Shown here: positions 51,101 to 59,788 of the stretch, in pieces
How positions within the stretch are numbered: the first letter of the stretch is position 1
Layout of the letters: each line of letters begins with the position of its first letter
From: Snuella sedimenti
GTDB lineage: Bacteria; Bacteroidota; Bacteroidia; Flavobacteriales; Flavobacteriaceae
NCBI RefSeq assembly: GCF_016428595.1
Contig: NZ_JAELVQ010000022.1
Coordinates: forward strand, 1-63,855
Reading direction: 5' to 3'
DNA: 63,855 bases
Position numbers and translations under genes: made by a program
Notes under the pieces: generated by a model
What the model was told of the DNA's origin: nothing
The model's database searches: none
Seen by the model: only the letters and a program-made list of their open reading frames with translations

Positions 51101-53479
51101 CTATCGTCGTTGTCCAGAGAACTCCATAGCTTCGCCCTTACCAAAGCCATAGCTAATGCCAAAGGTTACAAAGCGTCCGCGTTTTCTACTATTAAAGGCG
51201 TAGAAGTTTGCTTGGGAAGAAGTATATTTATCAATGCGTGATGCAAAAACATCACGTATGCTCAGGTTTAAAATGGTTTTCCCTTTCAATATCTTTTTAC
51301 GTATACCCATGTCGACATATAAACGATCGGATTCCTCGCCTTGAACAGTTGTAAATTTAGATTCATAATTTCCCGAAAGTTCCAAGTCAAATTCTGAAGG
51401 TAGCTTGAATTTGGAGGTCATATTGGATGACCAACGGTTTCCTTTAAAATCAAAAGTTTGTATATTAAATACACCTGTTCTTTTAAAGAAATTGATATTA
51501 AAATCACTTGACAAAGTAAACCATTTAATAGGGGTATATTTTCCGTTGCATTCAAATCCTGTTGTATTACTTGTTCCTATATTTTCGGGTTGTGACGTAC
51601 TAATATTGTTTTCAAAAGAGATAATGTTTTCTATAACATCGGTAGTATATCGGTGGTAAAGGCTAAAATTAAGGGACAGGTCTTCCATTTTATGGACAGT
51701 AGTAAGTTCATAGGAATCGGTATACTCTGGTTGTAAATCGGGGTTACCTCTGTAGATATTAAAGGTGTTTCTAATGTTGTTAAACGGATTTAGCTGTCGT
51801 AACCTTGGTCTGTTTATTCGTTTGGAAAAACCTGCTTGTAATGAAAAGCCTTCCGAAAGCTTATATGAGGTATGGAAACTAGGGAAAAAGTTTGCGTAGG
51901 TATTGTTGTTGGCTTCCCCTGTTGTTCGCAATAGCGTAGCAATATCGGTATGTTCAAGTCTTAACCCAAGTTTTACTCCCCAAATAGCACCTTCGTATGC
52001 CAACGTTCCGTATAGGGCCAATACACTTTGGTCAAAATCAAACTGATTGGTTAAATCGGGATTACTTACCCAATCATCATTTATAAGATCGCGTACCACA
52101 TAATCGTTGGAAACATTATTAATAACGTATTGTCCGCCTGTTTCAAACGTATATTTTTCTAAAAAAGGATGTGTATAATCCAATTTAAAAGTGTAATCTT
52201 CCAATTTATAATCGGTACGGGTATCTTGTTGAGTTTCGGAAGTTGTTCCAGTAATCGGGCTATTGGTAAATACAGAAGATTGGTCTTTTCCAAAAGAACT
52301 TCCTAAGGCACTAAATAGCAAGTCTTGGTCTTTATGGCGTTTAAAATCCTTCTTGTATTGCAACTCATAGCGTAATTTAGGATTGGTAGCTTCTGTCGTT
52401 TCGGATCTTAACCAACTATCGACCATAGTATTGTCTCCATGGATCTTATTGAAGTTAGCATCAAAAAACTGGTCTTCTACCTCATAAGCGTATGATCCGG
52501 AAAGCGTCACGACATTGTAATGGTTTATGTGGTAATCGGTTCCTAGTAGGATATTGGCAAACTTTTCATCAAAATCACCAGATCCTACACTTGTAATGGT
52601 GGTATCATTACTGATGTCCCTGTTTATGGACTTCGTTTTATTTGGAAACGTACGTTTCCCAATTCCCATTTGGGTAAACAGATTAAACTTCTCGGTACGC
52701 TTATTAAGGCTTAAGCCCACACTATTACTGGTTGGTGTCCCTATATTCAAGGTTGCCGATCCATTTAAACCACGCTTTTCAGATTTTTTAATGACGATGT
52801 TTATAATACCGGCCGTACCTTCGGCATCATACTTTGCTGAAGGATTGGTAATTACCTCAATCTTTTCAATCATATCGGCAGTAATCGTTCCCAAAGCGTT
52901 GCCTTCGGCTGATGCCAAGACAGAAGGTTTGCCATTAATTAGTATTTGTACACCTTGACTACCGCGTAAACTAATCACGCCTTCTATACTTACATTTACA
53001 GAGGGTACGTTGTTTAATACTTCGAGTGCACTGGCTCCAGTAGAACTTATGTCTGCTCCTACATGGAACACGCGCTTATCCAACTTAAATTCTGTCTGTG
53101 ATTTTTCGGCGCGTACTACAACTTCACCTAAAGCTTCCAAGTTTTCAGTTAGCATTAAATTATTTAAATCGATTGTTTTTGTAACGACATCAAACGTTTT
53201 AATAGCTAGAGTGTTATAGCCCATAAAGCTAACTTCAATATAAAAATTGGAAGCACGGGTGGTCAAAGTAAAGTCTCCTTCACTACTGGAAACTGTTCCC
53301 GTTATTGGGCTATCGGTTGTCCTATCTAATATTGAAATGGTAGCGTACTCTATAGGTTGTTGACTTTCTGCATCTATAACACGTCCAATGATTTTTAGCG
53401 CCTGATTTTGGGCAAAAGCTATAGTCCCTGAAAGGATTAAAAGGCAAAGTGTTAAAAATTGAAAGTTGTTAAAGCGCAT
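51101..53479 (-). CDS. TonB-dependent outer-membrane receptor 2
   Basis: 792 residues, signal peptide to about 23 ('CLLILSGTIAFAQ'). CarboxypepD_reg part 'IGRVIDAESQQPIEYATISI' (about 30) and 'EVSFMGYNTLAI'. Plug 'ASALEVLNNVPSVNVSIEGVISLRGSQGVQILINGKPS' (landmarks NNVPSVNVSIEG, RGSQGV) and 'TNPSAKYDAEGTAGIINIVI'. The barrel ends in 'RFVTFGISYGFGKGEAMEF'. It is convergent with the cytochrome lipoprotein, with five bases between them. Ligand unknown, and no SusD-like partner is present. Of the same subfamily as the 35.7-kb receptor but only loosely similar. Confidence 0.9.
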   Translation of the reverse strand: MRFNNFQFLTLCLLILSGTIAFAQNQALKIIGRVIDAESQQPIEYATISILDRTTDSPITGTVSSSEGDFTLTTRASNFYIEVSFMGYNTLAIKTFDVVTKTIDLNNLMLTENLEALGEVVVRAEKSQTEFKLDKRVFHVGADISSTGASALEVLNNVPSVNVSIEGVISLRGSQGVQILINGKPSVLASAEGNALGTITADMIEKIEVITNPSAKYDAEGTAGIINIVIKKSEKRGLNGSATLNIGTPTSNSVGLSLNKRTEKFNLFTQMGIGKRTFPNKTKSINRDISNDTTITSVGSGDFDEKFANILLGTDYHINHYNVVTLSGSYAYEVEDQFFDANFNKIHGDNTMVDSWLRSETTEATNPKLRYELQYKKDFKRHKDQDLLFSALGSSFGKDQSSVFTNSPITGTTSETQQDTRTDYKLEDYTFKLDYTHPFLEKYTFETGGQYVINNVSNDYVVRDLINDDWVSNPDLTNQFDFDQSVLALYGTLAYEGAIWGVKLGLRLEHTDIATLLRTTGEANNNTYANFFPSFHTSYKLSEGFSLQAGFSKRINRPRLRQLNPFNNIRNTFNIYRGNPDLQPEYTDSYELTTVHKMEDLSLNFSLYHRYTTDVIENIISFENNISTSQPENIGTSNTTGFECNGKYTPIKWFTLSSDFNINFFKRTGVFNIQTFDFKGNRWSSNMTSKFKLPSEFDLELSGNYESKFTTVQGEESDRLYVDMGIRKKILKGKTILNLSIRDVFASRIDKYTSSQANFYAFNSRKRGRFVTFGISYGFGKGEAMEFSGQRR

Positions 53480-53962
53480 AAACCTTATTTCTTTGTGTAT
53501 TTATAGCAAAGATAATTGTCCAGACATACATAGTAGGGAAGCCTATGTGTTAAAATTTATATAAAGTTAAGAGATATCACTTATACATATTTATGTAATG
53601 TAAGGGCGTTTTTTTATGGGTTTGTGTTACATGCAACAAATCTATTTCCATTAATTTAAGATATTTTTAAAAGAATTCGCCTTAATTTAACCTATCTTTG
53701 TATTTTAGTTATTTAGACAGCGTTTCTTTTTTTAATTTTACTTCAATTTTAATCAATCCTTTGCTTTCTTCAATACTTTAATAGTTGCGTAGCGTATCAT
53801 GCATTTAGATTATGAAGCCCGTTGGATTCGATTATAAAAATAGTTTTCCTTCATATTTTATTCTTATTTAATTCCTAAATACCTACCTAACTTCAAAGTA
53901 GTTTAAAATTTTATAGACTTTAAACTATATGATTTTTGAGATGTTATATAATATTAAATGAG
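53480..53962 (+). promoter_or_regulatory. Gene-free region with desaturase promoter element
   Basis: 483 AT-rich bases between the divergent receptor and desaturase genes. A TATCTTTG -7 element is at 53693-53700 with a weak -33; a transcript from it would have a leader of about 255 bases. No gene is seen. Confidence 0.45.
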
Positions 53963-55072
53963 ATGAGTACCAGTATAAAAAAACCAACATTTTCAAGAGC
54001 CATTAATTCTGATTTTCCACGAACGTTAAGAAACCGCGTTAATACGTATTTCAAAACCAATAATAAGAGTAAAAAAGGTAATGCAACTATGGTTGTTAAG
54101 ACTATTATTATGCTTTCTCTGTTTTTAGCACCTCTAATACTATTGTCCACAGGCATAATATCTTCTGTATGGCTACTTTTTTTGTTGTATATTATAAGTG
54201 GATTTGGCATGGCGGGAATAGGCATGGGAGTAATGCACGATGCTATTCACGGATCGTACTCAAAAAACAAGAAAATAAATTCGCTTTTAGGCCATACCTT
54301 TAATCTTATTGGTGCAAATGCGACCGTATGGAAAATACAACACAATGTACTGCACCATACCTATACCAATATTGAGCACGCCGATGATGATCTTAATGCG
54401 CCCTTTTTCCTTCGTTTCTCACCACATGCCAAGCACTATTGGATACACCAGTTTCAACATATTTATATATGGTTTTTCTATGGCATATCTACCATATCCT
54501 GGATAACTACAAAAGATTTTATTCGCCTAAAACGCTATAGGAATATGGGGTTTTTAGACAAAAAATACGAATATAAAAAGGCGCTCACATATATGACCGC
54601 ATGGAAACTCTTCTATTATAGTTATGCGCTGTTATTACCGCTGCTTATAGTGCCACAGGCGTGGTGGATAATAGTACTGGCATTTTTAAGTATGCATTTT
54701 GTAACTGGGCTTTTAGTAAGCATTGTTTTTCAAATAGCACATATTATGCCCTCTACCGAGTTTCCGCTTCCCGACAAGGAAGGAATGATACATGCAAGTT
54801 GGTACAGCCATCAGTTTGAGACTACAAGTAATTTTTCACCAAAAAACAAACTTTTGTTCTGGCTAATAGGTGGGTTAAATTATCAAATCGAACATCATTT
54901 ACTGCCAGATGTATGTCATATACACTATAAGGAATTAACTAAAATTGTCTCGGAAACAGCTCAAGAATTTGGGTTGCCATATCATGTTAAAAAAAATATA
55001 TTTCATGCCATTTCCGACCACATAAAAATGCTGAAACACTTAGGAAAAAAACAAATGGTAAGCATGGTTTAA
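53963..55072 (+). CDS. Membrane fatty-acid desaturase (front-end type)
   Basis: 369 residues from the ATG at 53963; the TTG at 53936 is unnecessary. Four to six membrane segments. Histidine boxes are 'HDAIHGS', 'HNVLHHTYTN' and 'QIEHHLLPD'; the third has Gln for the first His, typical of the front-end (delta-5/delta-6) desaturase group, though the cytochrome-b5 domain is lacking. It introduces double bonds into acyl chains with O2 and a ferredoxin or similar donor. Cold-related context: a CspA-type gene lies 85 bases downstream. Confidence 0.9.
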   Translation: MSTSIKKPTFSRAINSDFPRTLRNRVNTYFKTNNKSKKGNATMVVKTIIMLSLFLAPLILLSTGIISSVWLLFLLYIISGFGMAGIGMGVMHDAIHGSYSKNKKINSLLGHTFNLIGANATVWKIQHNVLHHTYTNIEHADDDLNAPFFLRFSPHAKHYWIHQFQHIYIWFFYGISTISWITTKDFIRLKRYRNMGFLDKKYEYKKALTYMTAWKLFYYSYALLLPLLIVPQAWWIIVLAFLSMHFVTGLLVSIVFQIAHIMPSTEFPLPDKEGMIHASWYSHQFETTSNFSPKNKLLFWLIGGLNYQIEHHLLPDVCHIHYKELTKIVSETAQEFGLPYHVKKNIFHAISDHIKMLKHLGKKQMVSMV

Positions 55073-55157
55073 AAGCTACCACTAATTTTAATTAAAAGAA
55101 AAAATGATGATAAAAACATTTATAAGTAAATTAATGAATACCAATAAAGCAATAATT

Positions 55158-55349
55158 ATGAAAGAAGGTACAGTAAAATTTTTCAATAACGCCAAAGGAT
55201 TTGGCTTTATTACCATTAAAGATTCTGAAGAAGAAATTTTTGTTCACACATCTAATCTTATCGATGACATAAAAGAAAACGATACCGTAAAGTTTGATGT
55301 TGAAAAAAGTGAAAAAGGTCTAAGTGCCATAAAGGTGAGCTTAGCATAA
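55158..55349 (+). CDS. CspA-type cold-shock protein
   Basis: 63 residues from the ATG at 55158 (MKEGTVKFFNNAKGFGFI); an in-frame ATG at 55104 would add 18 unlike residues. A complete cold-shock fold: RNP1 'AKGFGFI', RNP2 'EEIFVHTSNL', ending 'GLSAIKVSLA'. It binds single-stranded RNA/DNA as a chaperone. The position 85 bases after a fatty-acid desaturase suggests a shared cold response. A terminator follows. Confidence 0.92.
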   Translation: MKEGTVKFFNNAKGFGFITIKDSEEEIFVHTSNLIDDIKENDTVKFDVEKSEKGLSAIKVSLA

Positions 55350-55365
55350 TAAACATTGTTAAAAG

Positions 55366-55391
55366 GAAGCCATCTTAACGGATGGTTTCTT
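55366..55391 (+). terminator. Terminator after the cold-shock gene
   Basis: GAAGCCATC (55366-55374) pairs with GATGGTTTC (55381-55389) with one G-U pair; a short T-rich tail follows. Modest. Confidence 0.6.
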
Positions 55392-55410
55392 AACTATAAT
55401 GAACCACACG

Positions 55411-55444
55411 AGGCAGCGCCTCGAAGAATTCTTTTCGATTAAAA
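55411..55444 (-). repeat. Short dispersed repeat, copy 2
   Basis: Reverse complement matches 29170-29203 in 30 of 34 positions by eye, centred on AAAAGAATTCTTCGA. Flanking GAGGCAG / GTTCATT pieces also recur near 29346-29366. The 878-base gap 55350-56227 holds this, the related sequence at 55545-55682, the MITE-like copy B and no gene. Confidence 0.5.
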
Positions 55445-55544
55445 CAGCAGATATTCTAATTAATTTCTCAAAATAAAAGCGAAATTTAAATCGGCTTTGG
55501 GCATTTAGAACATACTTCTCTGGGTCTTTATGTTATTGCTCTCG

Positions 55545-55682
55545 TTATGTAACTTTGCTTTAGCAAAAGCGAAGTTTAAACTACTTCATTTCCTTTTTTT
55601 GTTCTCAAAACATTCTCTATGATGTTAATTGTAACACGCTTTTTACGAAACGACGATAGGAGCGTAGTGGAAATCGAAGCAT
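55545..55682 (+). repeat. Related intergenic sequence left of the amidoligase cluster
   Basis: Contains a hairpin AACTTTGCTTT / AAAGCGAAGTT and 'TGTTAATTGTAACAC...ACGACGATAGGAG'. A related stretch in the same orientation occurs at 60967-61092, right of the cluster. By eye, roughly two thirds identical. Confidence 0.5.
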
Positions 55683-55760
55683 GAGATTTGCGATTTCTCC
55701 TTAATTGTCTTCATAGTTAATTTTGTGAATTCATCATTAATAAAAAATTCTCAACACATA

Positions 55761-55922
55761 GAGACTGTTTCAAATTCGTTTTTGAAATTTGTTATAGGTC
55801 ATTTTTTTGCCAATTAAGGCTTTAAAACCGGAGTTTAGCAGCGCTAAATGAGGATTTTCATAACGAAAAGTGGTGAAAAAAGGGGCATAACAAAACCAAA
55901 AGGTGGAATTTAAATAGTCTCA
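55761..55922. repeat. MITE-like element, copy B (162 bases, inverted)
   Basis: Reverse complement of copy A (39397-39557) with few differences: the same GAGACTGTTT / GTCTC ends, the same central TTTAGCAGCGCTAAA hairpin and the 'CCAAAAGGTGGAATTTAAA' end. It lacks an ORF. Confidence 0.78.
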
Positions 55923-56227
55923 TAATACTGTGATTAATTTCCCTCAGTTAGATGTGCATGTCAAGAAAGTATAGGAAGTAAACGATTAATATTAAAGACC
56001 GCTAAGAAGTGTAAAACAACATCATAAATCCTCGATATAACAATTATAAATCCAACATAAATAGTATGCCAATTTTATTTGTTGTAACTTTAAATACTTG
56101 TAAATAGTAATTTATCACCGTGGTTTTATACTATCAATCCTAATTTTAATTCGCAATTTGTCTTTCAAGCTGTCAGAGCAGTTATGTAAACAATGCATTT
56201 AAAATAGAAATTAACTCAATACTTTAC

Positions 56228-57664
56228 ATGTCAAAATTAGATTTCTCAGCTTACGATTCAAAAGGGTTTTACGACGAAATGTTTGATCAAAACAATACCG
56301 TTAGGCCTAATTATAAACTGTTTTTAGAACGGCTCCAAAAAATGAGTCAGAGGAAATTAAACAATCTGCAATACGCTACAGATAGGGCGCAATTATCATT
56401 AGGGATGACTTTTAACGTTTATAGCGATAATGCAGGCATTGAGCGAATTCTACCTTTAGATATTATTCCAAGAATTATTGATAACACAGAATGGACACAT
56501 CTAGAAAAAGGATTACAACAACGTATCAAAGCACTCAATTTATTTATTCAAGATATTTATAATGACCAAAAGGTACTAAAAGATAAAATTATTCCTAAGG
56601 AAATGATTTTTTCAAGTGTATCGTATTTAAAGGAATTGGAAGGCTTTAAACCACCAAAAGATATTTGGTGCCATATTACAGGATCTGATTTAATAAAAGG
56701 TGGAGATGGTCAATATTACGTGCTCGAAGATAATTTAAGGTGCCCTTCTGGTGTATCATATATGCTAGAAAACAGAGAAATTCTAAAGCGCACATTTCCT
56801 GAGTTATTTGAAACACTAGGAGTAAAGCCTGTTTATAATTATACGCATATTTTAAGAGATACTTTGGAGTATCTTTCAGATGATGAAAAACCGACAGTTG
56901 TAGTATTAACACCAGGTATTTACAATTCGGCTTATTTTGAACATTCGTATTTAGCTCAACAAATGGGAGCAGAGCTGGTAGAAGGACGCGATTTAATTGT
57001 AAAAGACGATGTCGTTTATATGATTACTACCAATGGATTGAAACGTGTAGATGTTATTTACCGTCGTGTAGATGATGAGTTTATAGACCCGCAAGTATTC
57101 AATAAGAATTCGTTACTAGGTACTCCAGGTTTATTCAAAGCTTACTTAAAAGGAAATGTAACATTGGTTAATGCTCCTGGAACAGGAGTTGTAGATGATA
57201 AAGCGGTTTATGCCTATATTCCACGAATTATAAAATACTATTTAGGTGAAGACATGATTTTACCAAATGTAAAAACGTATATCTGTGATGAGGAGCAAGA
57301 TCGTAAATATGTGATTGAAAACATCCATAATCTAGTAATAAAACAAACAGATGCTTCTGGAGGTTATGGTATGCTTATTGGTCCGAAATCGACTAAAAAT
57401 GAACAGGAAGAATTCATTGCAAAAATTAAGCATAATCCTAGAAATTATATTGCACAACCGATGATTAACTTATCGCGAGTGCCAACCATAAAGGACGATA
57501 CAATTGAAGGTTGTCATGTAGATTTAAGACCGTATGCTTTGTATGGCGAGGATATAAAAATTATTCCAGGTGCGTTAACGCGTGTTGCATTAAAAAAAGG
57601 TTCCATCGTTGTTAATTCTTCTCAAGGTGGCGGAAGTAAGGATACGTGGGTATTAAACAGTTAA
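56228..57664 (+). CDS. Circularly permuted ATP-grasp protein (COG2308)
   Basis: 478 residues. Conserved blocks: 'ERILPLDIIPRII' (about 78), 'GGDGQYYVLEDNLRCPSGVSY' (landmarks VLEDNLRCPSG, about 163-177), 'VVLTPGIYNSAYFEHSYLAQQMGAELVEGRDL' (landmarks GAELVEGRDL), 'LVIKQTDASGGYGMLIG' (about 385; glycine-rich ATP site) and 'NSSQGGGSKDTWVL' at the end. This is the circularly permuted ATP-grasp that usually pairs with an alpha-E protein; predicted to make peptide or amide bonds. First of four co-directional genes, nine bases before the alpha-E gene. Confidence 0.92.
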   Translation: MSKLDFSAYDSKGFYDEMFDQNNTVRPNYKLFLERLQKMSQRKLNNLQYATDRAQLSLGMTFNVYSDNAGIERILPLDIIPRIIDNTEWTHLEKGLQQRIKALNLFIQDIYNDQKVLKDKIIPKEMIFSSVSYLKELEGFKPPKDIWCHITGSDLIKGGDGQYYVLEDNLRCPSGVSYMLENREILKRTFPELFETLGVKPVYNYTHILRDTLEYLSDDEKPTVVVLTPGIYNSAYFEHSYLAQQMGAELVEGRDLIVKDDVVYMITTNGLKRVDVIYRRVDDEFIDPQVFNKNSLLGTPGLFKAYLKGNVTLVNAPGTGVVDDKAVYAYIPRIIKYYLGEDMILPNVKTYICDEEQDRKYVIENIHNLVIKQTDASGGYGMLIGPKSTKNEQEEFIAKIKHNPRNYIAQPMINLSRVPTIKDDTIEGCHVDLRPYALYGEDIKIIPGALTRVALKKGSIVVNSSQGGGSKDTWVLNS

Positions 57665-57673
57665 AATAAAATT

Positions 57674-58627
57674 ATGTTAGGTAGGGTAGCAAACACCATA
57701 TATTGGATGAATAGATATTTAGAACGTGCCGAAAATTATGCGCGTTTTATGGATGTAAATTTTAATTTATCATTAGAGTTACCTCCAAACGAGGAAGAAC
57801 AATGGAAACCACTTGTAGTAATTACAGGCGATTGGCCATTGTATGAATCACTTCACACCAAAGCTGAAAAGAATAAAATAATTTATTTTATGGCTTTTGA
57901 AGAACAGAACCCTAATTCAATATATAATTGTATTGTAAATGCACGCGAAAATGCCCGTTCTGTAAGAACCGAAATTACAAAAGAGGTTTGGGAACAAATT
58001 AATGCACTTTATTATTTAGTGAAAGCTGGTTCAGAAAAGAAAAAACGTAACGATGCCGATTTGAGACAGTTTTTTACTGAGATTAAAAACGGCTGCCAGT
58101 TGTTGTACGGTATGTATGATGCGACTATTTCACGAACTGAAGGCTGGAATTTTGCTAAATTAGGACAGTTTATAGAACGTGCCGATAAAACATCACGAGT
58201 TTTAGATGTGAAGTACTATTTTTTATTAAGTTCACCAAATAAAGTAGGTTCTACATTAGATTTAATACAATGGGCAGCACTCCTTAAATCGGTAAGCGCT
58301 TATGATATGTATCGCAAAAAACACGGGAAACTAACATCATCTAGTATTGCAGAATTCTTGATTTTAGATAGAGAGTTTCCTAGGTCTATTTTAAATTGTT
58401 TAATACGCGCAGAACAATCCATTATTACGTTATCTGGCAGTTCTTCTGGATTCAGTAATTCGGCACAAAAGCAATTGGGAGCTTTAAAAGCACAATTGGA
58501 ATATGTTGATATTGATGATATTATAATTCAAGGCATCCATGAATATTTAGATGATATTCAGCTGAAACTGAATGGTATTTCAACAGCTATTTATGAAGCA
58601 TTTTTTGCAATAGAGGTAACGCATTAG
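57674..58627 (+). CDS. Alpha-E domain protein (COG2307)
   Basis: 317 residues, all helical. The opening 'MLGRVANTIYWMNRYLERAENYARFMDVN' is diagnostic (landmark YWMNRYLERAENYAR). A second copy-like helix group has 'LGQFIERADKTSRVLDVKYY' at about 170-189. The ERAE/ERAD residues are conserved. It is the standard partner of the permuted ATP-grasp protein and probably helps peptide ligation. Nine bases downstream of that gene; leader repeat copy 3 separates it from the transglutaminase gene. Confidence 0.92.
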   Translation: MLGRVANTIYWMNRYLERAENYARFMDVNFNLSLELPPNEEEQWKPLVVITGDWPLYESLHTKAEKNKIIYFMAFEEQNPNSIYNCIVNARENARSVRTEITKEVWEQINALYYLVKAGSEKKKRNDADLRQFFTEIKNGCQLLYGMYDATISRTEGWNFAKLGQFIERADKTSRVLDVKYYFLLSSPNKVGSTLDLIQWAALLKSVSAYDMYRKKHGKLTSSSIAEFLILDREFPRSILNCLIRAEQSIITLSGSSSGFSNSAQKQLGALKAQLEYVDIDDIIIQGIHEYLDDIQLKLNGISTAIYEAFFAIEVTH

Positions 58628-58686
58628 CTCAGATGTAAAAAAGACTTAAGTAAGAAAACAATAGAAAAACAGAATAGCAATAACCA

Positions 58687-58740
58687 ATGAAACGAGCATT
58701 AAGAAATTTTAAAAATTACTTCACAAAAGGAAATGTTTAA
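58687..58740 (+). CDS. Conserved 17-residue leader micro-ORF, copy 3
   Basis: It encodes MKRALRNFKNYFTKGNV, 60 bases after the alpha-E stop codon. Start, length and the NFKxxFTK core agree with the other two copies, with both silent and conservative changes. Confidence 0.55.
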   Translation: MKRALRNFKNYFTKGNV

Positions 58741-58752
58741 AATTTTTAATGA

Positions 58753-58793
58753 GAGAACGAGTGTAGGGAGTGGTTGCACACGTTCTTATTTTT
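58753..58793 (+). promoter_or_regulatory. Attenuator-like hairpin, copy 3
   Basis: GAGAACGAGTG (58753-58763) pairs with CACACGTTCTT (58777-58787) with one mismatch, followed by ATTTTTATAATT. It is between the micro-ORF and the transglutaminase start. Confidence 0.5.
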
Positions 58794-58834
58794 ATAATTA
58801 CAATAAAATCAATTAATTACTAAAATTTAAACGT

Positions 58835-59677
58835 GTGAAATTTAAAATTATTCATCTCACGGAATATGTATTTGATTCTGAAGTATTTCTAGAACCTCAT
58901 TATTTAAGATTTCACCCAAGACAAACACCTTGTATTACTGTTGAAAGTTTTTCAATGTCTTTGAAATCAAAACCATTAGGTCACAAGCGTATTCGAGATG
59001 AAGAAAATAATGCAGTAGATTTTTACTGGTTTGATGGCATGACCGAGAAACTTACCATTAAAGCCGAAAGCATTTTGAAAATTAAACCTTTTAATCCGTT
59101 TGATTTCATTTTGAATCCTCTACGTTTTAATGAAATGCCTTTTGAATATTTTGAAAGGCAGCGTAAACTATTGTATGGTTCATTATTAAAAAAAGCCATT
59201 TCAGAAGATTTATTAGATTATGGAAATTCAATATTAAAAGAAGCTAATTTTAATACGGTTTCTTACTTAACAGCGCTCACCAAACAAATTCATGCTGATT
59301 TTTCAATTGTTCACCGTGAAGTTGGAGCTCCTTTTGCACCCAATAGAACATTTAAGCATAAAAAAGGATCGTGTCGTGATTTAGCATGGATGCAAATTAA
59401 TCTTTTGAGAAAACAAAGTATTGCGGCACGCTTTGTAAGTGGTTATTACTATTTCGAAATGGATGAGCCACACTATGAATTACATGCTTGGGTAGATGTT
59501 TTTTTACCAGGAGCAGGTTGGTTGGGGTTAGATCCTAGTTATGGAGTGTTAACAGGTAACACGCATTTCCCTCTTGCTGTAAGCGCAATTCCTGAAAGCA
59601 CAATGCCTGTTTCTGGGGTTATTCGAGGTAGTGCAAAATCAAAATTAACAACACAACTTTCCATAGAAAAAATGTAA
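58835..59677 (+). CDS. Transglutaminase-like cysteine protease/amidase
   Basis: 280 residues with a GTG start at 58835, directly after leader repeat copy 3. N-terminal bacterial transglutaminase domain (about 1-85: 'HLTEYVFDSEVFLEPHYLRF') and the catalytic domain with Cys in 'KKGSCRDLAWMQI' (about 183), His in 'ELHAWVDVFLPGAGW' (about 219) and Asp in 'GLDPSYG' (about 233). Typical member of the alpha-E/ATP-grasp cluster, thought to cleave or re-form the amide products. Cytoplasmic, as no signal is seen. Confidence 0.91.
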   Translation: MKFKIIHLTEYVFDSEVFLEPHYLRFHPRQTPCITVESFSMSLKSKPLGHKRIRDEENNAVDFYWFDGMTEKLTIKAESILKIKPFNPFDFILNPLRFNEMPFEYFERQRKLLYGSLLKKAISEDLLDYGNSILKEANFNTVSYLTALTKQIHADFSIVHREVGAPFAPNRTFKHKKGSCRDLAWMQINLLRKQSIAARFVSGYYYFEMDEPHYELHAWVDVFLPGAGWLGLDPSYGVLTGNTHFPLAVSAIPESTMPVSGVIRGSAKSKLTTQLSIEKM

Positions 59678-59788
59678 TTGTGTTTAATTCAAATAGCATA
59701 CATTTACTAGCTTTTTAAAAAATAAAATCAACTTAAAAGATTAACGCTAAAGTTTATCTTAAGCGTAGTCGAAAGACGGGAACTTAAA

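Larger units (their letters stand above)
58681..58834 (+). repeat. Leader-type repeat, copy 3
   Basis: On the plus strand: micro-ORF (58687-58740), hairpin (58753-58793), and TTACTAAAATTTAAACG-T ending directly at the GTG start (58835) of the transglutaminase gene. Same order as the minus-strand copies at 8914-9068 and 29013-29160. Confidence 0.75.
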
